Shown one piece after another: positions 43,520 through 51,610 of a DNA stretch of 64,000 nt. The translations under genes and the position numbers were made by a program. The notes under the pieces were generated by a model. The model searched no databases, was not told the DNA's origin, and worked only from the letters and a program-made list of their open reading frames with translations. Each line of letters starts with the position of its first letter. Positions within the stretch are counted from its first letter, which is position 1. The stretch comes from Bacteroidales bacterium. GTDB taxonomy: Bacteria > Bacteroidota > Bacteroidia > Bacteroidales > F082. The DNA lies in assembly GCA_024400425.1 (NCBI GenBank), contig JAKSMV010000006.1, positions 60,205-124,204 on the forward strand. Direction: 5' to 3'.

Positions 43520-44590
43520 TTATCCTTTCAGTGGCAAAACTACTTCAAAAACCTTTTCGTCATCAAAAATCTTCACTTCTTCGTTCCACATCAGGCGATA
43601 ACGCTCCGCCAGATTGGCCAAGCCGATACCACTACCCGTTTCGTCCATTATCTTGGGCTGGATAGGGTTACTCACCTTGAGATGAGCTTCATCATCAGTG
43701 ATAATGATAACTGTGAGCGGCTGTTTGGCCGAAATCACATTGTGCTTGATGGCATTCTCTATCAGGCCTTGTATCGACAAAGGCAACACCTTGTAATCGT
43801 GATATTTGGAATCGATCTGGAAGTCAAAATTCAAATTGTCGCCATAACGTATTTGCATCATCGAGCAATAGGCTTGTACACACTTCAGCTCTTCCGAAAG
43901 CGCGATGACTTCCTTGTTTTGCAAGGTATAGCGCAACACGAACGACAACTGTTGGATATAACTCTCCGCCTTGTCTTTGTCGGTCTCAATCAGCGACTGC
44001 AAGGTGTTAAGCGAGTTGAAGAGAAAATGAGGGTCCATTTGGCTTTTCAAAGCCTCGAAGCGCGATTGGATGTTTTCCGTACGAAGCATTTCGTTTTCAA
44101 CAGCTATCGTCTTTTGCTTATACAGCGACCGCGCAAGTTGTGCCGCCATGATGACGATGACCATCAGCGAGAGGTCGCGCACCAAGCCATCGCGGATGAT
44201 ACGGAACAGAAAATCGGGGCGATGAGGCCGATGCGGATTGTCAAACAGTGTCGGCAGCCAAGTCATGCAAAGACTTAACGCACTCGTAATCAATATGGAG
44301 CCAAGGATGATGAAAAACAATTCATGGTATTTTTTCTTGAATTCGATACCCATCATACGACGGTTATAGAGGAACAATAGGAATACCAAAATGAAGTTGA
44401 GCGTGGTGAACATCAAGGTGCGGACAATGTCGAAATGATGACGCGGTCCATGGACTTCGGAAGCGAAAAACGTTTCGCCGAAAAACATGGAAAGGTTGAA
44501 TATCAACTGGAAACCAACGCTGATAGCTAGCGAGAGCCACAAGATGGTTTTCAGCGAAAGAAACTCCGTATTTTTCTTACGCTTATTCAT
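43520..44590 (-). CDS. LytS-type sensor histidine kinase
   Basis: A 356-residue kinase. Four hydrophobic segments occupy about 13-33, 58-76, 90-108 and 138-152. The phosphorylated histidine is H188 in QMDPHFLFNSLN (His_kinase family), followed by the ATPase N-box ENAIKHN and a G-box GSGIGLANLAERY. It overlaps the permease end by 8 bases. No extracellular sensor domain is evident. Confidence 0.92.
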   Translation of the reverse strand: MNKRKKNTEFLSLKTILWLSLAISVGFQLIFNLSMFFGETFFASEVHGPRHHFDIVRTLMFTTLNFILVFLLFLYNRRMMGIEFKKKYHELFFIILGSILITSALSLCMTWLPTLFDNPHRPHRPDFLFRIIRDGLVRDLSLMVIVIMAAQLARSLYKQKTIAVENEMLRTENIQSRFEALKSQMDPHFLFNSLNTLQSLIETDKDKAESYIQQLSFVLRYTLQNKEVIALSEELKCVQAYCSMMQIRYGDNLNFDFQIDSKYHDYKVLPLSIQGLIENAIKHNVISAKQPLTVIIITDDEAHLKVSNPIQPKIMDETGSGIGLANLAERYRLMWNEEVKIFDDEKVFEVVLPLKG

Positions 44591-45803
44591 ACCTCAAGGC
44601 ATTAATCGGGTCGGTTTGCGAAGCTTTCAAAGCTGGGAAGAATCCCGAAATGAGTCCGAGGACGGCGCACGAGACGAACGAGATAATCATCCAGACGCCA
44701 TTGACGGCGAAAGGAAGACTCATCACCATGGCAACGATATACGACAAGCCCACACCGAGTATCATACCCAAAATGCCGCCTATCAAGCTCAAGATGATAC
44801 TCTCGGTTAAGAACTGCATGAGGATGGCCGAGTTCTTGGCACCTATCGACATGCGCAGACCGATTTCCTTGGTGCGCTCAGTGACTGTGACGTACATGAT
44901 GTTCATGATGCCGATGCAACCCACGAGCAACGAAATCAAGGCGATAGCGATAAGAACCGTCGTGATGGTTCCCGTCAGCGAATTCATCATCTCGAGCATC
45001 TCCTGCTGAGTACGCACATCAAAATCGTCAGTGCCACCCACGGGAATCTTATGCATGTCACGCAAGATGACCTCGATTTCAGCGACAGCAGCCTCAGCCA
45101 CATCTTCCGAAGCAGCCGAGCAAACGATTTGTTGGATGAAGTCTTGGCCTAACATACGTTTCTGCACCGTCGAGAACGGCATGATGATGATGTCGTCTTG
45201 GTCCATACCCATGTTGTTTTCACCCTTCTCCTTCAGCGTTCCTATGACCTTGATAGGCATCGAGCCGAGACGGATGGTCTTGCCGATTGGGTCTTCGTCT
45301 TCATCGAAAAGCTCCTCGACGATGGTTTGACCTATCAGACCCACCTTGGCGTATTTTCTCACGTCTTCATCGGTGAAGTTCACACCCGTAGCGATTTCGT
45401 ATTTCTTGATGGCCAAATAATCAGGCGAGCCACCATAGGCCGTACCCGACCAGTTTTTAGAGCCATTGACCAATTGTCCGGAGGCACTGACCACCGGGCT
45501 GACCATAGTGACGTTTTTGGCGCAATCAGCGATGGCGTCGCAGTCCTTGACTTTCAGTGACTGCACGTTGCTGCTGCCCATGCTAACGCCGCCTCGCCTT
45601 TGGTTCGACCGCATCACCATGATGAGGTTGGTGCCCATGTCCGACAGCTGGTTAGCCGTGCTTTGCTTGAGGCCTTCACCGAGGTTTACCACAGCGATAA
45701 CCGCCGCGATACCTATCACGATACCAAGCATGGAAAGCGCCGAACGCGTCTTGTTGCGCAGGAGCGCCTTTCCCGATATTCTTATAAGATTCAGTATATC
45801 CAT
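44583..45803 (-). CDS. MacB-type ABC transporter permease
   Basis: A 406-residue MacB/FtsX permease. One N-terminal membrane helix is followed by a periplasmic MacB core domain (GTAYGGSPDYLAIKKYE) and three C-terminal helices (VLIAIALISLLVGCIGIMNI, IILSLIGGILGMILGVGL, and a last one). The ATG at 45803 (MDILNLIRISGKALLRNK) is preferred over an upstream TTG. The next gene on its 5' side supplies the ATPase. Confidence 0.9.
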   Translation of the reverse strand: MDILNLIRISGKALLRNKTRSALSMLGIVIGIAAVIAVVNLGEGLKQSTANQLSDMGTNLIMVMRSNQRRGGVSMGSSNVQSLKVKDCDAIADCAKNVTMVSPVVSASGQLVNGSKNWSGTAYGGSPDYLAIKKYEIATGVNFTDEDVRKYAKVGLIGQTIVEELFDEDEDPIGKTIRLGSMPIKVIGTLKEKGENNMGMDQDDIIIMPFSTVQKRMLGQDFIQQIVCSAASEDVAEAAVAEIEVILRDMHKIPVGGTDDFDVRTQQEMLEMMNSLTGTITTVLIAIALISLLVGCIGIMNIMYVTVTERTKEIGLRMSIGAKNSAILMQFLTESIILSLIGGILGMILGVGLSYIVAMVMSLPFAVNGVWMIISFVSCAVLGLISGFFPALKASQTDPINALRYE

Positions 45804-45804
45804 A

Positions 45805-46572
45805 TCAATAATCGTTGTCAACAGGTAATGCTTTTAAGGCTTCGAGAGCCGATTTCGTTTCAACAGGATCGTCGCGGAGCACACGGCCGTCGCGAAGGAA
45901 GATGGTGCGCGTAGTGAACACAGCGATATCCGTTTCGTGAGTGACGAAAGCGATAGTTTTGCCTTGTTCGTGCAAGTTCTGGAACAAGCTCATGATTTCG
46001 TAGGAAGTACGTGTGTCGAGATTACCCGTGGCTTCGTCGGCCAACACGATGACCGGGTCGTTGACCAAAGCCCGCGCGATGGCAACACGTTGCTGCTGAC
46101 CGCCCGAGAGTTGGTTAGGCATGTGCTCCATACGGTCTTTCAAGCCCACCATTTCCAAAGCGTATTGCGCCTTTTCGCGACGTTCGCTGTGCGACACATC
46201 AGGGTTATAGACCAAGGGCAATTCCACGTTTTCCAATGCCGAAGTGCGTGGCAGAAGATTATACGACTGAAACACGAAGCCAATCTTCCGGTTACGGATT
46301 TCTGACAATTCGTTTTTCGAGCGCTCACGCACCGCAATGCCATCGATATAATACTCACCCGAAGTGGGTTGGTCGAGGCAGCCGAGGATGTTCAGCAAGG
46401 TAGATTTGCCGCTACCCGACGAGCCCATAATACTCACAAACTCACCTTTGTAGATGTCGAAAGAAAGTCCTTTTAGGGCATGGACCTCCTCGCTACCCAC
46501 AACGAAGGTACGCTTCAGATTCTCGACCTTGATGATAGAATTCTGATCTGACATGATTTCTTGTCCTTTCAT
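45805..46572 (-). CDS. MacB-type ABC transporter ATP-binding protein
   Basis: A 255-residue ABC ATPase. Walker A is GSSGSGKS (50-57), signature LSGGQQQR, Walker B VIVLADEATGNLD. It pairs with the permease 1 base downstream, so MacB is split into two genes here. Start and the preceding stop overlap as TAATG; an ATG six codons later (46554) is an alternative. Confidence 0.92.
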   Translation of the reverse strand: MKGQEIMSDQNSIIKVENLKRTFVVGSEEVHALKGLSFDIYKGEFVSIMGSSGSGKSTLLNILGCLDQPTSGEYYIDGIAVRERSKNELSEIRNRKIGFVFQSYNLLPRTSALENVELPLVYNPDVSHSERREKAQYALEMVGLKDRMEHMPNQLSGGQQQRVAIARALVNDPVIVLADEATGNLDTRTSYEIMSLFQNLHEQGKTIAFVTHETDIAVFTTRTIFLRDGRVLRDDPVETKSALEALKALPVDNDY

Positions 46573-47864
46573 TACATTGGAGGCGGACCACTCGGAGCTC
46601 CGTTATTCTTGTTGTTGTTTTTGTTCTTTCCTGGAGGGCCTGGCATGAAAGGATTATCGCCTGTCTTCTTAGCCTTCTCCTTCACCACATACTGAGCCGA
46701 AAGCACGACCGAGTCACCAGCCTGCAAGCCTTGTTCCACAATCTTGTAAGCGCCATCACTCATACCCACCTTCACGGGGCGAGGCATCATGTTGCCGCCA
46801 TTCTTCACCCATACCATGGTTGGAGCACCTTGTGCCTGGCCTTGCTGCATCTGAGGCATTCCCTCGGGCATACCTTCAGGACGTGGTGGGCGCTGGCTTT
46901 CATCGGGTTTGTCCATATTCTTACGCATGGCTTTCAGTACCTGCTCATCGGGGTTGAAGCTGAAAGCTTCAGCGGGAACGCCCAAACCATCTTGCTCTTC
47001 GGTGATGATAGTCACACTGGCGGTCATGCCGGGAAAGAGCTTCATGCCGTCGTTAGGTGCACTAATGATGACGGTGTAGGTCACCACATTGCTGGTAGTA
47101 GTGGGCTGCATTCTGATTTGGTTCACCGTACCTTCAAAGACTTCATCCATATAGGCATCGACGGTGAAAGTGACACGTTGGTCAAGTTTCACCTGCCCGA
47201 TGTCGGCTTCATCTACATTGGCTTCCACCTGCATCTTGGTCAGGTCGTTGGCCAAGGTGAAGAGCGTAGGCGTGCTGAACGAGGCAGCCACCGTTTGTCC
47301 GACTTCGACGGCGCGGTCGAGCACAATGCCATCGATAGGCGAATAGATTTCGGCATAGGCCAAGTCAACCAAAGCTTGGTCGTAGGAGGCTTGCGCGTTC
47401 TTCTTGCTCATCTGCGCCTGCGTATAGCTGTTTTGCGCTTCTTGATAAGAGGCAAGCGTGGCCGCATTCGACTCGTAGAGTTGCTTGGTACGCTCAAAGG
47501 TGAGTTTTGCGTACTGCAACTGGCTTTCGGCAGAAGTCAAACTCGCCTTTGCCCTACTGACACTCTGATTCAACGTCTGTTTATCCAACTCAGCCAGCAA
47601 ATCGCCTTTCTTCACCTCCGAGTTGAAATCGACTAAGATACGCTCCACTTTACCGGAGACTTGCGTACCAACCTCAACCGTTTCCACCGGCTCGAGGGTA
47701 CCCGTTGCCGTCACCGTGTTTTCAACCGTGTAGTCGCCGACCACATGAGTGCGGATGGCTAATTCTTTGCCCGATGCCTTGGCACCTCTGACGATGAAGA
47801 AAACAACCGCCGCCACGATAAGGATGCCCAAGATTACAATCCATTTGATGCTTTTCTTTTTCAT
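46572..47864 (-). CDS. Efflux periplasmic adaptor (MacA/HlyD family)
   Basis: A 430-residue adaptor with an N-terminal membrane anchor (WIVILGILIVAAVVFFIV). Lipoyl halves flank a coiled-coil hairpin (about 95-170), with a beta-barrel after. The C-terminus is unusual: a Pro/Gly/Asn-rich tail (KNKNNNKNNGAPSGPPPM) and a RPPRPEGMPEGMPQMQQGQ linker inside. It connects the MacB pair to TolC. Confidence 0.9.
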   Translation of the reverse strand: MKKKSIKWIVILGILIVAAVVFFIVRGAKASGKELAIRTHVVGDYTVENTVTATGTLEPVETVEVGTQVSGKVERILVDFNSEVKKGDLLAELDKQTLNQSVSRAKASLTSAESQLQYAKLTFERTKQLYESNAATLASYQEAQNSYTQAQMSKKNAQASYDQALVDLAYAEIYSPIDGIVLDRAVEVGQTVAASFSTPTLFTLANDLTKMQVEANVDEADIGQVKLDQRVTFTVDAYMDEVFEGTVNQIRMQPTTTSNVVTYTVIISAPNDGMKLFPGMTASVTIITEEQDGLGVPAEAFSFNPDEQVLKAMRKNMDKPDESQRPPRPEGMPEGMPQMQQGQAQGAPTMVWVKNGGNMMPRPVKVGMSDGAYKIVEQGLQAGDSVVLSAQYVVKEKAKKTGDNPFMPGPPGKNKNNNKNNGAPSGPPPM

Positions 47865-47894
47865 TATGATTTCAATTTTTTGTCGAATTATAAA

Positions 47895-49190
47895 TTACAA
47901 AGTAACAGACTTCCCAGTATAGACATCCAGCACCTTACGCTTCATCAGCAAGGAATATTTGTTTTGGATGTAACTATTGAGTGCATTCAGGTAATTGTTT
48001 TGCTGCTGAAGAAGCTCCACTGTAGTGATGGTACCAAACTGATACTGAATGTTATAGGCAGCAAAATTCTTTCTATAAGCCTCTTCCTTGATACCCGAAA
48101 CCTTATAGGCATTGTAGGCCGATACCACATCGCGATAAGCCTGGACAACGGTCTGACGCACCGTAAGTTCCGACTGCTGATAATCGAGTTCGGCTTGTTG
48201 AAGGCTGATTTCGCTTTTCTTCAAGTTCGACCTGAGTTGGCCGCGACTATAAATCGGAACACTCACCGACACGCCCACCGAGCCACTTGGCGTGCTGTAC
48301 CACTGCGACATGCCGCTTGAGCTCATCGGGAGCAAGCCCATACCCACATTGGCCGATGCGCCAATGGAAGGAAGATAATTGCCCTTAGCCATACCCACGC
48401 TGTTTTGCGCAATTTGGATGTCGAAATCGCTCATTTTCAGGTCAGGAAGGTAATCCATAGCCAGATCGATGGCTTCCGTTTCGGTGGGCAGCGAGGTAAA
48501 GAGCTCGTCAAGATTCTCAGTGTCGGGCACCACGATTTCGAGCACATCGGTAGGTTCCATCGAGAGCAAGATCTTCAAGTCCAAGATATTGTTTTCGATA
48601 TTGATGCGCGAATCCACCACGTTGTTTGAATCGCTGTAGTATTGCGCCTCGAGCATCAGATAATCGCTCTCGAGGATGGAACCCGCTTTGTAGCGAGCTT
48701 CGCCCTGCTTGAGTTGCTCGCGGCTGGTGTTCATCACCTCAAGTTGATATTTCAGCATCTCTTGGTTGCCGAGGATGGTGAGAAAACTCTGCAAGATTTG
48801 GGTAGTAAGCTGGTTGTCGTAGCGTTCGACCTGAGCTTCAGAGCGTTCCACATTCAAGCGATTTTGTTCGATGGTGCGACGCACGTTACCACCTTGATAA
48901 ATAGTCGCCGATGAGCCAACGCTGAGGTTTCCTTGGGCCGACCAGCCATCTGAACGGAGAGATAGATTCTCGCCTACTGAAGCACTAAGGTTGGGCACAG
49001 CCTGCAGTTTCGACTGTTCGTAGGTCACTTGCTGCGATTCGGTAGAAAGTTCCATCGATTGGCGCTCGTAACTGTTGGCGAAAGCGAAATGCAAGCAATC
49101 CTCAAGCGAGAACTGATACGACTTGCTTTCCTGAGCCGAAACCGAGAAACCCATAAAAACCAATAAGATGAAAAACAACTGTTTCTTCAT
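47895..49190 (-). CDS. TolC-family outer-membrane efflux protein
   Basis: A 431-residue outer-membrane factor with signal peptide (MKKQLFFILLVFMGFSVSAQ). Long amphipathic helices typical of TolC fill two repeats (SLEDCLHFAFANSYERQ, then LAMDYLPDLKMSDFD). It heads the operon tolC-macA-ATPase-permease-kinase-regulator, whose gaps are 30 bases or less. Substrate unknown; macrolides, peptides or lipids are all possible for this class. Confidence 0.9.
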   Translation of the reverse strand: MKKQLFFILLVFMGFSVSAQESKSYQFSLEDCLHFAFANSYERQSMELSTESQQVTYEQSKLQAVPNLSASVGENLSLRSDGWSAQGNLSVGSSATIYQGGNVRRTIEQNRLNVERSEAQVERYDNQLTTQILQSFLTILGNQEMLKYQLEVMNTSREQLKQGEARYKAGSILESDYLMLEAQYYSDSNNVVDSRINIENNILDLKILLSMEPTDVLEIVVPDTENLDELFTSLPTETEAIDLAMDYLPDLKMSDFDIQIAQNSVGMAKGNYLPSIGASANVGMGLLPMSSSGMSQWYSTPSGSVGVSVSVPIYSRGQLRSNLKKSEISLQQAELDYQQSELTVRQTVVQAYRDVVSAYNAYKVSGIKEEAYRKNFAAYNIQYQFGTITTVELLQQQNNYLNALNSYIQNKYSLLMKRKVLDVYTGKSVTL

Positions 49191-49223
49191 TATTTTAAGA
49201 TTTTTTGACTACAAATATGACTA

Positions 49224-49231
49224 CAAAAATA
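49224..49231 (-). promoter_or_regulatory. -7 box of the efflux operon
   Basis: TATTTTTG on the minus strand, 33 bases before the tolC ATG. Confidence 0.55.
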
Positions 49232-49278
49232 AAGCCTAACACCAAAACAATTGCACATGATTTCCCGAAATGGGAAAA

Positions 49279-49482
49279 TTAGGCTTTGAATTCGTTTTTA
49301 GCTTTGTTAGGACAACGTTGGCAAGCCTCGCCGCCTTTTCCACCGCAGAGACAATGTGCCGAGCCTTCGTTTTCGCAATGCCGCTCAAACTTTCCATCCT
49401 TCTTCACAAACATCTTGATACCGATGCCGATAAAAGCAATGGCTAACATAAACAAGGTAAAGAAGAATATAGGCCAAAACAT
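49279..49482 (-). CDS. Small membrane protein with cysteine cluster
   Basis: A 67-residue protein with one N-terminal membrane helix (WPIFFFTLFMLAIAFIGIGI) and a C-terminal tail holding five cysteines (HCENEGSAHCLCGGKGGEACQRC). The tail could bind a metal or iron-sulfur centre. I considered NqrM-like maturation factors, but the cysteine order differs. It has its own promoter and lies upstream of tolC. Confidence 0.6.
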   Translation of the reverse strand: MFWPIFFFTLFMLAIAFIGIGIKMFVKKDGKFERHCENEGSAHCLCGGKGGEACQRCPNKAKNEFKA

Positions 49483-49499
49483 AACTCAAACTTTTTCGG

Positions 49500-49507
49500 C
49501 AAAAATA
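49500..49507 (-). promoter_or_regulatory. -7 box of the small membrane protein gene
   Basis: TATTTTTG on the minus strand, 17 bases before the ATG. Confidence 0.55.
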
Positions 49508-49527
49508 GCTTTTTCTTGCATATCCAA

Positions 49528-49557
49528 TTGGAGCGTGACATTTATTTTGTACATTTG
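49528..49557 (+). promoter_or_regulatory. Aquaporin promoter
   Basis: TTG (49528-49530), 19-base spacer, TACATTTG (49550-49557); a leader of about 80 bases follows. Confidence 0.6.
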
Positions 49558-49643
49558 CATGGTCATTAACAATAAGTTTATCAAACTGGCAATAGAAAAA
49601 GCAAAAACAATTCAATAATTAACTAACTTAAAATTAAACAGTT

Positions 49644-50363
49644 ATGAAGACTTGTAACAAATTCTTCGCCGAACTTTTCGGCACATTCGTTCTGGTTCTC
49701 GGCGGTTGCGGCACAGCTTTGTTTGGCCATGCCGGCTTCGTCGGCGTTTCAATCGCTTTCGGTCTGACCGTTGTCGCTATGGCTTACGGTATCGGCCACA
49801 TCTCAGGTGCTCACCTTAATCCTGCTGTCAGCTTTGGCGTTTTCGTCAATGGCCGCATGAGCTTCAAGGAAATGCTCACCTACTGGGTTGCCCAATTCGT
49901 TGGCGCTATCATCGCTGGCGCTATCCTGCTTTGCATCTGGAATGCTACTGGCGCTGGTGCTACTGGCGTTTTCGCTTCTAACGGTTTTGGCAAAGACTTC
50001 CAAGCTGCTTGCGGTGGCGACTATCAAGCCATCAGCTGCGGTGGTGCTTTCTTGGTTGAAGCCCTCCTGACCTTCGTCTTCTTGATGGTCATCCTTGGCG
50101 TTACCGACAGCCGTCACGAAAACGGCAAGTTCGCTGGCCTCGCCATCGGTCTCACCCTTACCCTCATCCACCTCGTCAGCATCCCATTGACCAACACTTC
50201 GGTCAATCCTGCCCGTTCACTCGGCGTTGCTCTCTTCTCGAACCAAGAAGGTTGGAGCGCTATGGGTCAAGTGTGGCTCTTCATCGTGGCTCCTCTCGTA
50301 GGTGCTGCCCTCGCTGGCCTTGCTTACAAGTGCATCAGCGGCTGCAAAAAGTGCGAAAAGTAA
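49644..50363 (+). CDS. aqpZ: Aquaporin Z-type water channel
   Basis: A 239-residue MIP-family channel with six membrane helices and both NPA boxes (N59-P-A and N188-P-A). F39, H176 and R191 match the narrow selectivity filter of water-specific AqpZ. It allows water across the inner membrane. Codons favour GCT, GGT and GTT far more than in neighbouring genes, which suggests high expression. Confidence 0.93.
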   Translation: MKTCNKFFAELFGTFVLVLGGCGTALFGHAGFVGVSIAFGLTVVAMAYGIGHISGAHLNPAVSFGVFVNGRMSFKEMLTYWVAQFVGAIIAGAILLCIWNATGAGATGVFASNGFGKDFQAACGGDYQAISCGGAFLVEALLTFVFLMVILGVTDSRHENGKFAGLAIGLTLTLIHLVSIPLTNTSVNPARSLGVALFSNQEGWSAMGQVWLFIVAPLVGAALAGLAYKCISGCKKCEK

Positions 50364-50384
50364 TTTCAACACTTAAAATAAACG

Positions 50385-50417
50385 AAAGCCTCGTATCGAA
50401 AGATGCGGGGCTTTTTT
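50385..50417 (+). terminator. aqpZ terminator
   Basis: A 13-bp stem with a GAAA tetraloop (50398-50401), then six T. The hemW promoter box starts two bases beyond. Confidence 0.9.
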
Positions 50418-50418
50418 C

Positions 50419-50426
50419 TATCTTTG
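50419..50426 (+). promoter_or_regulatory. -7 box of hemW
   Basis: TATCTTTG ends only 4 bases before the hemW ATG, so transcription should begin at or next to the start codon. Confidence 0.6.
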
Positions 50427-50430
50427 CGGC

Positions 50431-51576
50431 ATGGCAGGCATCTACATCCATATTCCTTTCTGCAACTCGAAATGTGCCTATTGCGGATTCTATTCCATCG
50501 CTTCGCAAAAGCAGAAATCCGCCTTTTTGGAGGCATTGCACAGCGAAATCGCACAACGCACCGATTACTTGAAAGGCGAAGAAATCGACACCATTTACTT
50601 CGGTGGCGGCACTCCTTCCATTCTCTCAATTGAGGAAATAAAAGGCATTTTGGAATGCGTTTCCCGTCATAATAAGGTGAATCCTGCCGCCGAAATCACT
50701 CTGGAAGCCAATCCCGACACGCTAAATCCCGAATACCTTCAAGGCTTGCGGAAACTGGGCATCAACAAGCTGAGCATCGGCATCCAGAGTTTCTTTGACG
50801 ACGATTTGAAATATCTGAGCCGCCGTCACGATGCCAACCATGCCCGGCAATGTATCGGTTGGGCAAAACAGGCTGGTTTCGACAACCTTACCCTCGATTT
50901 GATTTACGGCCTGCCAACGGCCACTTCCGAAAAATGGAGCCAAAACCTCGACTTGTTTTTTGAAACTGGTGCACAACATCTTTCAGCATACGCCCTCACC
51001 GTTGAACCTAACACTATCATGGCCAAGCAAATCACCGCAGGCAAGCTGCAGCCTGTGAACGAAGACGATGCCGTGCGCGAATACGAGATCCTTTGCCAAC
51101 GCGCCAAGGAAAACGGTTTCCTGCATTACGAGATTTCCAATTTTGCCAAGCCTGGCTTCCGCTCAAAGCACAATTGCTCCTATTGGAACCGCACCCCCTA
51201 CGCAGGTTTCGGTCCTTCGGCCCATTCTTTCGATGGCACATCACGCCAATGGAATGTTGACAATATCAGTCAATACATTGAATACGAAATCAACCCATCA
51301 CCCAACACCACCAACCCATCACCTATCACTAAGGAGATTCTCATGCCAGAGCAAGCCTACGACGAATATGTGATGCTGAAATTACGCACCGCTTGGGGCA
51401 TCGACCTGAAATACATGGAACGCGAGATGGGCAAACGTTTTTCCGATTATTGTCTCAAGCAAGCACAAATTCTGATAGCACAAGGCAAAGTCACACAGAC
51501 ACGCGAATTTCTTCACCTCACCGATGCCCAAATGCTCTTTGCCGACGGCATAGCCGAGACCTTGTTTTGGGAATAA
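50431..51576 (+). CDS. hemW: Radical SAM heme chaperone HemW
   Basis: A 381-residue radical SAM protein. The cluster motif C11-x3-C15-x2-C18 sits in the classic MAGIYIHIPFCNSKCAYC N-terminus; the FGGGTPSIL and GIQSFFDDDLKYLSRRHD segments and the C-terminal HemN-like domain follow. HemW delivers heme rather than acting as an oxygen-independent coproporphyrinogen oxidase (no extra HemN N-terminal part). The conserved N-terminus fixes the ATG at 50431, 4 bases after the promoter box. Confidence 0.92.
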   Translation: MAGIYIHIPFCNSKCAYCGFYSIASQKQKSAFLEALHSEIAQRTDYLKGEEIDTIYFGGGTPSILSIEEIKGILECVSRHNKVNPAAEITLEANPDTLNPEYLQGLRKLGINKLSIGIQSFFDDDLKYLSRRHDANHARQCIGWAKQAGFDNLTLDLIYGLPTATSEKWSQNLDLFFETGAQHLSAYALTVEPNTIMAKQITAGKLQPVNEDDAVREYEILCQRAKENGFLHYEISNFAKPGFRSKHNCSYWNRTPYAGFGPSAHSFDGTSRQWNVDNISQYIEYEINPSPNTTNPSPITKEILMPEQAYDEYVMLKLRTAWGIDLKYMEREMGKRFSDYCLKQAQILIAQGKVTQTREFLHLTDAQMLFADGIAETLFWE

Positions 51577-51610
51577 AAACTACATTTGTTCATAAAATGT
51601 GTGAATCAAT

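Noticed and set aside
42965..44278. Open frame of 437 codons opposite the response regulator and kinase
   Set aside because: It spans two real genes antisense and shows no domain or promoter.
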